From the NCBI GenBank assembly GCA_020629035.1, contig JAHDEC010000003.1, positions 1 to 64,000 of the forward strand: DNA of 64,000 nt. Reading direction: 5' to 3'. Shown piece by piece: positions 36,427 to 45,546 of the stretch; positions within the stretch are counted from its first letter, which is position 1, and each line of letters starts with the position of its first letter. Both the position numbers and the translations under genes were made by a program. This DNA comes from Saprospiraceae bacterium (lineage in GTDB: Bacteria; Bacteroidota; Bacteroidia; Chitinophagales; Saprospiraceae). The notes under the pieces were generated by a model. The model ran no database searches, was not told the origin of the DNA, and saw nothing but the letters and a program-made list of their open reading frames with translations.

Positions 36427-38418
36427 ATGCAAAAACTAATAACACTTATGCTAATACTTTGTATGTCCTCATTAGTAGATGGACAAGTTACTGACACAAA
36501 ACTACCGGGTGATCAGACCTTACCTTCCTCTAAGGCCGATCTTGAAAGTCTGGCGAATAAAGAAACGGGAACATTCAAGTATTCAGTAGAAGACTATTTC
36601 CAAAAACCAAGTCAATCTTCCTTCAGGTTTTCTCCTAATGGCCAATATCTTGCCTATAGAGAAAAGGATGCCGATGCTAAAAATCATGTATATGTCAAGA
36701 ATGTCGAGACTAATGAGGTGGCACGAGCGATTGAAGAAAAAGAAGAGTTGATCAGAGGTTTTGCATGGGCAAATGATAATCGATTAGTGTACTTGAAAGA
36801 CCAAGGTGGCGATGAAAACTACCAATTATATGCAGTAAATCTTGATGGTTCTAAAGAAATGGCACTAACACCTTTTGAGGGTGTACGCGTCCAGCTTCAA
36901 GAGTTTTTGGAAGATCAAGACGATTATATGATTGTCCAAATGAATAAGGACAACCCACAAATCTTTGAACCCTACAAAATCAATATCACAAACGGCGAAT
37001 TAGAAAAACTTTTTACAAATACTGATGCTGCTAATCCCATATCTGGCTATGATTTTGATAAGGATGGAAACCTTCGAGCCTATTCACAGCAGCAAAATGG
37101 TACCGAATATGTGCTAAAATATAAGAAGTCTGAAGATGGAGATTTTGAAGAGATTATGCGTACCACTTGGAAAGATAACTTTGGAATCTTAGGTTTTGAT
37201 TATACAAATGATAATCCTCACGCAGCATTTGTAAAATCCAATCTAGATTCGGATACTGATGAAATCTTGCTTTATGATTTGAAAGAAGGCAAGATATTGA
37301 AAAAAATATTTAAAGATGATACCTATGATGCAGGAGGTGTAAGCCGATCTAGAAAGCGGAATTATGAGGTAGATTACTACTACTTTACGGGTGAAAAATA
37401 CACAACCATACCGGTTAGTGAGACTTTTAAAATGTTGGATGAGAAGTTTAAGAAACAGTTTGCTGGCTACCAGTATTATATCACAAGCAAAACAAAGGCA
37501 GAAGATAAGTACTTGATTTATGTGGAGAGCGATCGTTTATACGGAAAGTACTATCTGTATAATGCAAAAAAGGATGTTTTTAAGGAGTTACTAGATTTAA
37601 TGCCTCAACTAAATGAGGAGGATATGGCAGAAATGCGTCCTATTTCATTTAAAAGTAGAGATGGCTTAACCATTCACGGCTATGTAACCATTCCCAATGA
37701 GGCAAAGCAGGGCAATAAAGTACCTATGATTGTAAACCCCCATGGCGGTCCTTATGGTCCTCGTGACCAATGGGGTTTTAATCCCGAGACTCAGTTATTT
37801 GCTAGTCGAGGATACGCAACACTACAAGTAAATTATAGAGGCTCGGGAGGATATGGAAAATCATTTTCGATGGCAGGTAATAAGCAGATAGGAAGAAACA
37901 TGCTTAATGATCTGGAAGACGCTGTGGCACATTTAAAAAAGGAAGCATGGGTGGATGGAGATAAAATTGCCATTTATGGAGCTTCATATGGAGGATTAGC
38001 AACCTTAGGTAGTTTAGTAAAAACACCTGATTTATATACTTGTGGAATTGACTATGTCGGTGTATCTAATTTATTTACTTTTTTCAAATCTTTTCCACCC
38101 TATTGGAAGCCGTATTTAGCTCAGGTCTATGAGCAATGGTATGATGAGAATTCAGAGGAAGATCAAGCTATTATGAAAGAAGTTTCTCCTGCATTAAACG
38201 TTGATAAAATTACCAAACCACTTTTCGTGGTTCAAGGAGCAAACGATCCAAGAGTAAATATTGACGAGTCAGATCAGATTGTACAACAATTGAGAGATCG
38301 TGGTGTAGATGTACCGTATATGGTAAAATACGATGAAGGACATGGCTTTGGTCATGAAGGAAATAGAATTGAGCTGTATAGATCTATGATGGGATTCTTT
38401 GCGCAACATTTGAAGTAA
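36427..38418 (+). CDS. S9-family peptidase (acylaminoacyl-peptidase-like)
   Basis: The 663-residue exported peptidase has a signal peptide (MQKLITLMLILCMSSLVDGQ), a seven-bladed-type propeller (about 60-390), then the hydrolase domain. NPHGGPYGPRDQWGF forms the oxyanion region, Ser is in GASYGGLAT, Asp in GANDPRVN and His in DEGHGFGHE. The catalytic triad is complete. It probably removes peptides or acylated residues from peptide N-termini. It has its own promoter and a strong terminator. Confidence 0.9.
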   Translation: MQKLITLMLILCMSSLVDGQVTDTKLPGDQTLPSSKADLESLANKETGTFKYSVEDYFQKPSQSSFRFSPNGQYLAYREKDADAKNHVYVKNVETNEVARAIEEKEELIRGFAWANDNRLVYLKDQGGDENYQLYAVNLDGSKEMALTPFEGVRVQLQEFLEDQDDYMIVQMNKDNPQIFEPYKINITNGELEKLFTNTDAANPISGYDFDKDGNLRAYSQQQNGTEYVLKYKKSEDGDFEEIMRTTWKDNFGILGFDYTNDNPHAAFVKSNLDSDTDEILLYDLKEGKILKKIFKDDTYDAGGVSRSRKRNYEVDYYYFTGEKYTTIPVSETFKMLDEKFKKQFAGYQYYITSKTKAEDKYLIYVESDRLYGKYYLYNAKKDVFKELLDLMPQLNEEDMAEMRPISFKSRDGLTIHGYVTIPNEAKQGNKVPMIVNPHGGPYGPRDQWGFNPETQLFASRGYATLQVNYRGSGGYGKSFSMAGNKQIGRNMLNDLEDAVAHLKKEAWVDGDKIAIYGASYGGLATLGSLVKTPDLYTCGIDYVGVSNLFTFFKSFPPYWKPYLAQVYEQWYDENSEEDQAIMKEVSPALNVDKITKPLFVVQGANDPRVNIDESDQIVQQLRDRGVDVPYMVKYDEGHGFGHEGNRIELYRSMMGFFAQHLK

Positions 38419-38435
38419 AGCGATAACCTAAGAAA

Positions 38436-38468
38436 GGGGCTTCCATTTATTTTGGAAGCCCCTTTTTT
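38436..38468 (+). terminator. Intrinsic terminator of the S9 peptidase gene
   Basis: GGGGCTTCC (38436-38444) pairs perfectly with GGAAGCCCC (38454-38462), with a 9-base loop and TTTTTT following. Confidence 0.85.
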
Positions 38469-38547
38469 ATTTAATAAATATGAAAATTATCCCGTAATTA
38501 CTTACTCCTTATTTTGTTTGATCACTTTAATTTCAAAGCAATAAGTA

Positions 38548-38856
38548 GTGAAATCTCCTATTATAGAAATAAAAAAACCATGGTGGAAAACATGGTGCTT
38601 TTATTTCATAACTATAATATCAGGGCTAATATTATTATACGCTTTTATCAAAAAAATAATTCAGCGAGAGTATTTCAGAAATCATACAATCTTAGAAAGA
38701 AATCAATTAAAAACGGATCTTATTCTTTCTAAACTAGAAGCCATTAGATCTCAAATGAATCCTCATTTTTTATTTAATGCCCTCAATTCGATTCAAATCA
38801 GATGGTTTGGAATTAATTATGCAAAATCTAGAACGAATTCCAGTATCAAGAAATAA
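38548..38856 (+). pseudogene. Relic of a propeller-type LytS/YehU histidine kinase
   Basis: A GTG-started frame of 102 codons encodes only the junction of a large sensor kinase. It has EIKKPWWKTW, like the end of a Y_Y_Y domain, one membrane helix (about 16-33), a coiled linker, and the His_kinase box LEAIRSQMNPHFLFNALNSIQ with the phospho-acceptor His73. After this the frame turns into unrelated residues and stops. The ATPase domain and the whole propeller sensor are missing. The decayed sequence after it (to about 39060) has no open frame. It cannot signal as it stands. Confidence 0.8.
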
Positions 38857-38920
38857 ACGGAAAATCTTGCTAGAAATATTAGGGAATCAATACGTTTTCA
38901 TAAAGGACTAATTGATATTC

Positions 38921-38947
38921 TAGATTTGTTTATTTTGAACAAATCTA
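38921..38947. repeat. Perfect 10-bp inverted repeat
   Basis: TAGATTTGTT (38921-38930) and AACAAATCTA (38938-38947) are perfect complements around a 7-base loop. There is no T-run beside it. It lies in the 336-base stretch 38857-39192, which otherwise holds decayed kinase sequence and the nqr promoter region. Confidence 0.45.
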
Positions 38948-39093
38948 AATAAGCATAAAAGATTAACACTACCTACATTAAAGAGCTCATTAAAGCCTTA
39001 TTTTAGTAACCTTATTAATCATTTTGCAAACCAATCTTGATACAATTTTTAAGGATTTAAAGATTCTATTTCGATTTTAAGCCTAAAATGTTA

Positions 39094-39120
39094 TTGCATT
39101 ACAATGGTTTAATATATTTG
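39094..39120 (+). promoter_or_regulatory. Probable promoter of the nqr operon
   Basis: TATATTTG (39113-39120) matches TAnnTTTG exactly, with TTG at 39094-39096 (spacing 16, shorter than ideal). The leader of about 65 bases holds a hairpin ATCGAC-TCAG-GTCGAT (39144-39159) that could act in mRNA stability or as an operator. Confidence 0.45.
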
Positions 39121-39192
39121 CGTTGATTTTAGGGCCAAAACTAATCGACTCAGGTCGATATTATTCGTACGAAAAGCTGAGAAAACATAATT

Positions 39193-40725
39193 ATGCTTAC
39201 TACAGTATTAATCATTGTTGGTGTTGTGCTACTTCTAGCATCTATTTTATCTATCACCGACAACCTCATTCAAATTGAAGCAAAGAAATCTGGAATCGAT
39301 ACCCAGAAAGAAAATATGAGTCTCTTTCCAAGAGTATCAGATTTTACTAGTGCCAAAGCACCTTCTTTTGCGAAAGAAAATTTCCACCTACTTAAAAAGG
39401 GACATAACATCAAACTTGCTGGTGAGGCAAGTGGGGGTGTAACTCATGTGGGTGTAAATAGATATGCAATCCAACCTACAAACTTTAGAGGAATAGCTCC
39501 TATACCCAAAATGGTGGTTGAACTTGGGAATGAAGTCAAAGCAGGAGATGTCTTATTTTACGACAAAGGAAATCCAGATGTTAAATTCACGGCACCAGTA
39601 AGTGGTGAGGTAGTTGAAATTAACAGAGGAGAAAAAAGAGCTATATCGGAAGTGGTGATTCTTGCTGATAAGACACAAACTCATAAATCATTTGATATTC
39701 CTTCACTTGACGGAAATGATGCAAGACAAAATGTAATAAATACATTAATGTCTTCAGGCGCATGGACTTTAATAAATTCGAGACCATTTGATACGCTTGC
39801 TGATCCAGCTGTCACCCCTCGAGATATTTTTATTTCCGGGTTTGACACAGCTCCATTGGCACCTTCAATGGATGTTATTGTTGGTAACAGAGCAAAAGAT
39901 TTCCAAGCAGGTGTGGATGTATTAAACAAACTAACTGATGGAAAAGTAATTCTTTCACTAGATGGAAGCAAAAGCTCAAGTCCGTTAGCATCTATAGAAA
40001 ATGTAGAAAAGCATTGGTTTAAGGGACCACACCCAGCAGGGAATGTAGGTATACAAATCCATCACATTTCGCCGATAAAATTAAAGGAAGTAGTATGGAC
40101 ACTAGGTGTTCAAGATGTGATGACCATAGGTACACTATTTAGCAAAGGTCATTTAGATATGTCAAGAGTTGTGGCCATTACAGGATCTGAAGTTAAATAT
40201 CCATCGTATGTAAAAACATATGTAGGAGCTAACTTAAGTGAATTACTAACGGGTCAAATAGAAAAAGAAGGTACCAGAATCATTTCTGGAGATGTACTTT
40301 CAGGAAAGCAAAAAGAAATGGCTGGGTATCTTGATATTAAGGATGACCAAATCACAGTCATTGAAGAAGGAAATGATCATGAGCTTTTTGGATGGTTATT
40401 ACCCATATCACCAAGACCAAGTGTCTCTGGAACATTCCCTAACTTTCTATTCCCTAATCACAAATTTCAAGCAAATACCAATACACATGGTGAAAAGAGA
40501 GCTTTTGTGATGACGGGTGAATATGAAAATATGTTACCTGTTAATACTTACCCACAACATTTGTTTAAAGCAATCATAACCAATGATTATGAGCGAATGG
40601 AGGGTTTAGGTATTCACGAACTGAGCGAAGAAGATGTAGCTCTGTGTGAATTTGCTTGTACTTCTAAGCAACCTTTGCAAAGCATTCTGCGAGAGGGATT
40701 GGACATGATTAGAGCTCAACAATAG
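39193..40725 (+). CDS. nqrA: Na+-translocating NADH:quinone reductase subunit A with N-terminal membrane anchor
   Basis: The chain is 510 residues, while NqrA is normally about 445-450. The canonical part begins only at about residue 64 (FHLLKKGHNIKLAGEAS), runs through the biotinyl-lipoyl-like lobe (APVSGEVVEINRGEKRA) and ends with the ELSEEDVALCEFACTSKQPLQ segment usual for the subunit. The first 63 residues are extra: a strongly hydrophobic helix (about 3-22), then DNLIQIEAKKSGIDTQKEN and a Ser/Phe/Ala linker. NqrA is usually a peripheral cytoplasmic subunit, so this form would be tethered to the membrane. First gene of nqrABCDEF. Confidence 0.92.
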   Translation: MLTTVLIIVGVVLLLASILSITDNLIQIEAKKSGIDTQKENMSLFPRVSDFTSAKAPSFAKENFHLLKKGHNIKLAGEASGGVTHVGVNRYAIQPTNFRGIAPIPKMVVELGNEVKAGDVLFYDKGNPDVKFTAPVSGEVVEINRGEKRAISEVVILADKTQTHKSFDIPSLDGNDARQNVINTLMSSGAWTLINSRPFDTLADPAVTPRDIFISGFDTAPLAPSMDVIVGNRAKDFQAGVDVLNKLTDGKVILSLDGSKSSSPLASIENVEKHWFKGPHPAGNVGIQIHHISPIKLKEVVWTLGVQDVMTIGTLFSKGHLDMSRVVAITGSEVKYPSYVKTYVGANLSELLTGQIEKEGTRIISGDVLSGKQKEMAGYLDIKDDQITVIEEGNDHELFGWLLPISPRPSVSGTFPNFLFPNHKFQANTNTHGEKRAFVMTGEYENMLPVNTYPQHLFKAIITNDYERMEGLGIHELSEEDVALCEFACTSKQPLQSILREGLDMIRAQQ

Positions 40726-40761
40726 ATAAGAAAACAATTAAAAAACCATATACATTAACAA

Positions 40762-42012
40762 ATGGGTTTACTCGATTTTTGGAAGAAGATAGAACCGGAT
40801 AAGAAAAAAAGTCCTTTTCTGCATACAGCATATGATGCCTTCTTCACATTCATGTATGCTCCTAATTCAGTAACAAAAGGTGGCGTCCATGTTAGAGATG
40901 GAATGGATCTGAAAAGAACCATGATCCATGTAGTGATTGCCATGCAATTATGTTACTTATTTGGAACATACAACATTGGACATCAACATTTTACTGCTGC
41001 TGGACAATACCTTGGATTTTTAGAAGGATTCCACTTAAAGTTAGGTCACGGATTAGTTAAATTATTACCGATTTTTATTTGGACCAATGTTGTGGGTCTT
41101 GGAATAGAATTTTTCTTTGCGGCCAAAAAAGGGCACGCAGTAGAGGAAGGATTTCTGGTCTCAGGAGCACTTATTCCATTGATTATGCCGCCAGATCTAC
41201 CTATATGGATACTTTGTGTATCCGTGGCTTTTGCTGTGATAATAGGTAAAGAAGCCTTTGGAGGTACGGGAATGAACATCTGGAATGTAGCTCTATTAGC
41301 CAGGGTCTTTGTTTTCTTTGCTTATCCAACCACTATTTCAGGTGATCAAGTATGGGTGAGTGGATTTGAAAATTTAGCTGCAGGAACATCTGCTGACTAC
41401 GGTATGTGGCATGGATTAATGAACCATCTATTTGGATGGATGGATATAGATACCTTCGACGCCGCCAAAACGGTGGTGGCTGATGGGTACACCGGTGCAA
41501 CCCCTCTAGCACTTGCTTATGTAGGAGGCTGGGAAGCAGTTACCGAACACTACACAACCGCTCAGATGTGGTGGGGTACCATACCAGGTTCTATAGGTGA
41601 GACGAGTAAGATTTTTATCATATTAGGTGCATTATTTTTAATAGTAACTAGAATAGCAAGCTGGAGAATTATGCTCAGTATGTTTTTAGGAGCAGTCGCT
41701 ATGTCATTACTATTAAATGCATGGGGAGCAACACCATTTATGACAGTACCTTGGTATTATCAGTTCTGGATGGGAAGTTTCTTTTTCGCCATGGCATTTA
41801 TGGCGACCGATCCAGTTACAGCCACATCAACCAATCGAGGAAAATGGATTTATGGATTTGGAATTGGTTTTATAGGAATGATCGTACGAGTAATGAACCC
41901 AGCATATCCAGAAGGATGGATGTTGGCCATTTTGTTTTTTAATACTTTTTCAGCATTGATCGATCACTACGTAATCGAATCAAACATCAATAAAAGATTA
42001 GCCAGTGCATAG
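40762..42012 (+). CDS. nqrB: Na+-translocating NADH:quinone reductase subunit B
   Basis: The 416-residue integral membrane subunit (about ten helices) is where ubiquinone/menaquinone reduction and sodium movement are centred. The covalent FMN site is visible as GYTGATPLALAYVGG (Thr in GAT). The late GKWIYGFGIGFIGMIVRVMNPAYPEGWMLAIL segment is typical. Full length. Its last 8 bases overlap the GTG start of nqrC, so translation is probably coupled. Confidence 0.95.
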   Translation: MGLLDFWKKIEPDKKKSPFLHTAYDAFFTFMYAPNSVTKGGVHVRDGMDLKRTMIHVVIAMQLCYLFGTYNIGHQHFTAAGQYLGFLEGFHLKLGHGLVKLLPIFIWTNVVGLGIEFFFAAKKGHAVEEGFLVSGALIPLIMPPDLPIWILCVSVAFAVIIGKEAFGGTGMNIWNVALLARVFVFFAYPTTISGDQVWVSGFENLAAGTSADYGMWHGLMNHLFGWMDIDTFDAAKTVVADGYTGATPLALAYVGGWEAVTEHYTTAQMWWGTIPGSIGETSKIFIILGALFLIVTRIASWRIMLSMFLGAVAMSLLLNAWGATPFMTVPWYYQFWMGSFFFAMAFMATDPVTATSTNRGKWIYGFGIGFIGMIVRVMNPAYPEGWMLAILFFNTFSALIDHYVIESNINKRLASA

Positions 42013-42754
42013 TACAAGACAAACAATCATATTTGTTTTAATCATGACGTCGATCGTAGCTTTAGTTCTGTCGCTTATGTCTACAGGATTAAAACCTATA
42101 CATGATAAAAACGAAGCAGTTTATAACAAAAAAGCTGTTTTAGCAGCCGTGAAAGATCAACTAAAAGGTGATTTCGATGCATTATCAGATGACCAAGTAG
42201 ATGGAATTTTTAATGAGCAAATCGAGCAGAAAGTAATGAATATGAAAGGAGATTTTCTTTCAGAAGAAGATGTTCGAGCTGCAGGCTATAAGGGTGGAAA
42301 AGCAGAACACCTCGATATGGCTAAAGAAAAGAAAAAGGATGAACAAGATCGCATTTTACCGATCTATGTATTCACTAAAGATGGTGGTGAAAAGTTTTAC
42401 ATCTTCAACGTTAGAGGTATGGGACTTTGGGATGAAATTTGGGGAAACATTGCTTTTGAGTCAGACCTAAATACCATTGCAGGTGTTGCCTTCGATCATA
42501 AAGGAGAAACACCAGGTCTAGGAGCAGAAATAAAAGATAACAAAGATTGGGCAGGCCAGTTTATCGGGCGTAAGATTTATGGTGAAGATGGAACATTTAA
42601 ATCCGTAGGTGTTATAAAAGGTGGAGCAAAAAACCCAATGTATGAAGTAGATGGAATTTCAGGAGCAACCATTACAGCTGATGGTGTTGCTGAAATGATG
42701 AAGCGAGGATTAAAGTATTACGAACCATTTATTAACTCAGTAAAGAAAGGCTAA
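42005..42754 (+). CDS. nqrC: Na+-translocating NADH:quinone reductase subunit C
   Basis: This 249-residue subunit has one N-terminal membrane helix (about 8-25) and a periplasmic FMN-binding domain. The covalent FMN attachment site is DGISGATITADGV near residue 220 (the second Thr of the SGATxT motif). It starts with GTG inside the end of nqrB. The domain EIWGNIAFESDLNTIAGVAFDHKGETPGLGAEI is characteristic. It carries electrons between the Fe-S centre and NqrB. Confidence 0.95.
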   Translation: MHSTRQTIIFVLIMTSIVALVLSLMSTGLKPIHDKNEAVYNKKAVLAAVKDQLKGDFDALSDDQVDGIFNEQIEQKVMNMKGDFLSEEDVRAAGYKGGKAEHLDMAKEKKKDEQDRILPIYVFTKDGGEKFYIFNVRGMGLWDEIWGNIAFESDLNTIAGVAFDHKGETPGLGAEIKDNKDWAGQFIGRKIYGEDGTFKSVGVIKGGAKNPMYEVDGISGATITADGVAEMMKRGLKYYEPFINSVKKG

Positions 42755-42775
42755 GCCTTCACAATATGTATTAAT

Positions 42776-43453
42776 ATGGCAGATGTACAAATTGCAAAAA
42801 AAGAATCAGCAATAAGTTTCGGGAAAAAGGAGCGGAAGCTTTTAGTAGACCCCTTAAACGATAACAATCCAGTAACTGTACAAGTACTTGGAATTTGTTC
42901 TGCATTAGCAGTAACTACACTATTAGATAAAGCCATCGTAATGTCGATTGCAGTAATATTTGTATGTGCTTTTGCAAACCTATTTACTTCCTTATTGAGA
43001 ATGTACATTCCCAAACAAGTAAGGATGATTGTACAGCTTATCATTATTGCCTTTTTGGTAACGGTGGTAGAGTTGTCTCTAAAAGCAATAGATTATAACA
43101 TTTACAAAGAGCTTTCAGTATTTATAGGTCTTATCATCACTAATTGTATCATCATGGGACGTTTGGAAGCCTTTGCTTCAGCTAATAATCCTTGGAGATC
43201 CTTATTGGATGGTATCGGTAATGGACTTGGGTACGCAATCATATTAATCATCATTGCGATGATTAGAGAATTCTTTGGTAAAGGATCATTACTAGGTTAT
43301 AAGTTGTTAGGACCGACTAGTGATTATATGCTAACTATACCAGGTTATCAACCAAATAACTTAATGGTATTATTCCCTTCAGCCATGTTTGTAATTGGGG
43401 TACTTATTTGGGGACACAGAGCGTGGAATAGAAAACTTATTGATATTTCTTAA
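42776..43453 (+). CDS. nqrD: Na+-translocating NADH:quinone reductase subunit D
   Basis: This 225-residue six-helix membrane subunit pairs with NqrE to hold an intramembrane Fe-S cluster. The two cluster Cys candidates are in GICSALAVT and ITNCIIMGRLEAFA. The segment NPWRSLLDGIGNGLGYAIILIIIAMIREFFGKGSLLGY is diagnostic. It lies 21 bases after nqrC. Confidence 0.95.
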   Translation: MADVQIAKKESAISFGKKERKLLVDPLNDNNPVTVQVLGICSALAVTTLLDKAIVMSIAVIFVCAFANLFTSLLRMYIPKQVRMIVQLIIIAFLVTVVELSLKAIDYNIYKELSVFIGLIITNCIIMGRLEAFASANNPWRSLLDGIGNGLGYAIILIIIAMIREFFGKGSLLGYKLLGPTSDYMLTIPGYQPNNLMVLFPSAMFVIGVLIWGHRAWNRKLIDIS

Positions 43454-43462
43454 TAACAGATC

Positions 43463-44062
43463 ATGGAATTAGTAAATATATTTATAAAATCAGCATTCAT
43501 AGAAAATTTAGCACTAGCGTATTTTCTTGGAATGTGTTCATACTTAGCCGTTTCAAAGTCAGTTAAAACGGCCTTTGGTTTAGGTTTAGCAGTAATATTT
43601 GTATTAGGTATAACCATGCCTATAAATTGGCTAATTAACACTCAACTATTAAGTGAGAATGGCTTATTTGGTATGGATTTGACCTTTTTAAGGTTGATAC
43701 TTTTTATTGCAGTTATTGCTTCAATGGTACAATTAGTAGAAATGGTGATCGAAAAGATGTCACCTTCATTGTATAACTCACTGGGTATTTTCTTACCACT
43801 AATCACAGTAAACTGTGCCATCTTAGGTGGTTCATTATTTATGGTTTCGAAAGAATACAATTTTGGAGAATCGGTAGCTTTTGGATTAGGTGGTGGATTT
43901 GGATGGTTTTTGGCGATTATAGCCATTGCTGCCATTCGAGAAAAGATAAGATATTCAGATGTTCCTGGCCCATTAAGAGGATTAGGGATGGCATTTATCT
44001 TAACTGGATTAATGGGAATGGCCTTTATGAGTTTGATGGGAATTGATCCATCAGCATTTTAA
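43463..44062 (+). CDS. nqrE: Na+-translocating NADH:quinone reductase subunit E
   Basis: The 199-residue six-helix membrane subunit is homologous to NqrD in inverted topology. The cluster Cys candidates are in GMCSYLAVS and [53 protein letters not shown] at the start and [31 protein letters not shown] at the end are characteristic. It starts 9 bases after nqrD. Confidence 0.95.
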   Translation: MELVNIFIKSAFIENLALAYFLGMCSYLAVSKSVKTAFGLGLAVIFVLGITMPINWLINTQLLSENGLFGMDLTFLRLILFIAVIASMVQLVEMVIEKMSPSLYNSLGIFLPLITVNCAILGGSLFMVSKEYNFGESVAFGLGGGFGWFLAIIAIAAIREKIRYSDVPGPLRGLGMAFILTGLMGMAFMSLMGIDPSAF

Positions 44063-44089
44063 TTTGATTAACTAGAAATCACAAAAAAC

Positions 44090-45412
44090 ATGAGCTTATT
44101 TTTAATAGCTATAGGACCTATTTTCGCTGCACTTGCTGTGTTTTGCGGAGTTATTTTAGCTTTATCTATGCTTTTGATATATGCTAGAAAGCAGTTGGTT
44201 CCCCAAGGAGAAGTAAAACTTATTGTCAATGGAGATACAGAAAATCCAATGATGGTAAGTCCAGGTAGTACACTTTTATCTGCTTTATCAGAGAAAAGTA
44301 TCTTCTTGCCTTCAGCATGCGGAGGTGGTGGTACTTGTGCTATGTGCGAGTGTCATATCGACGAAGGAGGTGGAGATGTACTTCCTACTGAAATGAATCA
44401 CATGACAAAGAAAGAGGCTGAAGAAGGTCTTAGACTTGCTTGTCAAGTGAAGGTTAGAAACGATATGGAAATCAGAATTCCAGAAGAAATATTTGGTATC
44501 AAGAAGTGGGAGTGTGAAGTGGTTTCTAATTATAATGTAGCTTCATTTATTAAAGAATTTGTAGTTAAATTACCAGAAGGAGAAACCCTAGATTTTGAAT
44601 CTGGAGGATATATTCAAATAGATGTTCCAGAGGTGGTTGTTCCATTCAGTGAAATGAATATCGATGCTCACCCTGATCATCACGATGATCCATTGAAGTT
44701 TAAATCAGAATGGGATAAATTTAATCTATGGCCATTAAAAATGGTGAATGATGAGGAGCAGTTTAGAGCTTACTCTATGGCTAACCACCCGGCTGAAGGT
44801 AACATTGTTAAGCTAAATATACGTATTGCAACTCCACCGTGGGACAGAGCAAAAAATGACTGGATGGATGTTAATCCTGGGGTATGTTCTTCCTATGTGT
44901 TTGGTTTGAAGCCTGGAGATAAGTGTACTATTTCGGGGCCTTATGGTGAGTTCTTTATTAAGGAAACAAAGAAGGAAATGGTATATATAGGTGGTGGAGC
45001 TGGAATGGCACCATTAAGATCACACTTATTCCATTTGTTCCACACATTGAAAACTACCGATAGAAAAGTTTCTTTCTGGTATGGTGGACGGACAAAACGT
45101 GAGTTGTTCTACATTGAGGAATTTAGAAAAATCGAACAAGAGTTTCCTAACTTTAAATTTTATGTAGCCCTAGATAATCCATTAGAAGAGGATAACTGGC
45201 AAGTAAAGGAAAACATAGATGCACCAGGCGATGGCTTTAAAGGGTATATCATGAGCGTATGTCATGAAGAATACCTGAAGAATCACCCTGAGCCTGAAGA
45301 AATAGAATATTATTTCTGTGGACCGCCTATGATGAATCAATCGGTAATTAAAACACTCGACAGTTTAGGTGTACCAGAAGAGAATATAGCCTTTGATGAT
45401 TTCGGAGGATAA
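44090..45412 (+). CDS. nqrF: Na+-translocating NADH:quinone reductase subunit F
   Basis: This 440-residue NADH-oxidising subunit has one N-terminal helix (about 5-27), a 2Fe-2S ferredoxin domain (Cys in [16 protein letters not shown] and LACQVKV), an FAD domain ([24 protein letters not shown]) and an NADH domain ([28 protein letters not shown]). It ends in the FDDFGG tail typical of NqrF. Last gene of the operon, followed by a terminator. Confidence 0.96.
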   Translation: MSLFLIAIGPIFAALAVFCGVILALSMLLIYARKQLVPQGEVKLIVNGDTENPMMVSPGSTLLSALSEKSIFLPSACGGGGTCAMCECHIDEGGGDVLPTEMNHMTKKEAEEGLRLACQVKVRNDMEIRIPEEIFGIKKWECEVVSNYNVASFIKEFVVKLPEGETLDFESGGYIQIDVPEVVVPFSEMNIDAHPDHHDDPLKFKSEWDKFNLWPLKMVNDEEQFRAYSMANHPAEGNIVKLNIRIATPPWDRAKNDWMDVNPGVCSSYVFGLKPGDKCTISGPYGEFFIKETKKEMVYIGGGAGMAPLRSHLFHLFHTLKTTDRKVSFWYGGRTKRELFYIEEFRKIEQEFPNFKFYVALDNPLEEDNWQVKENIDAPGDGFKGYIMSVCHEEYLKNHPEPEEIEYYFCGPPMMNQSVIKTLDSLGVPEENIAFDDFGG

Positions 45413-45440
45413 GATACATGTGATTAAAACATGAACATTT

Positions 45441-45477
45441 GAAAGCCCGCTCTTTATAGAGTGGGCTTTCTGCTTTT
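45441..45477 (+). terminator. Terminator of the nqr operon
   Basis: GAAAGCCCGCTC (45441-45452) pairs with GAGTGGGCTTTC (45459-45470), a 12-bp stem with one G-T pair and a 6-base loop, followed by TGCTTTTT. Confidence 0.85.
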
Positions 45478-45546
45478 TAAGCTTTAGTGCCAATATTGCT
45501 TTAAGTTTTAAAAATGTATCAGTACATTCAAGGAAGAATCTAGTTC

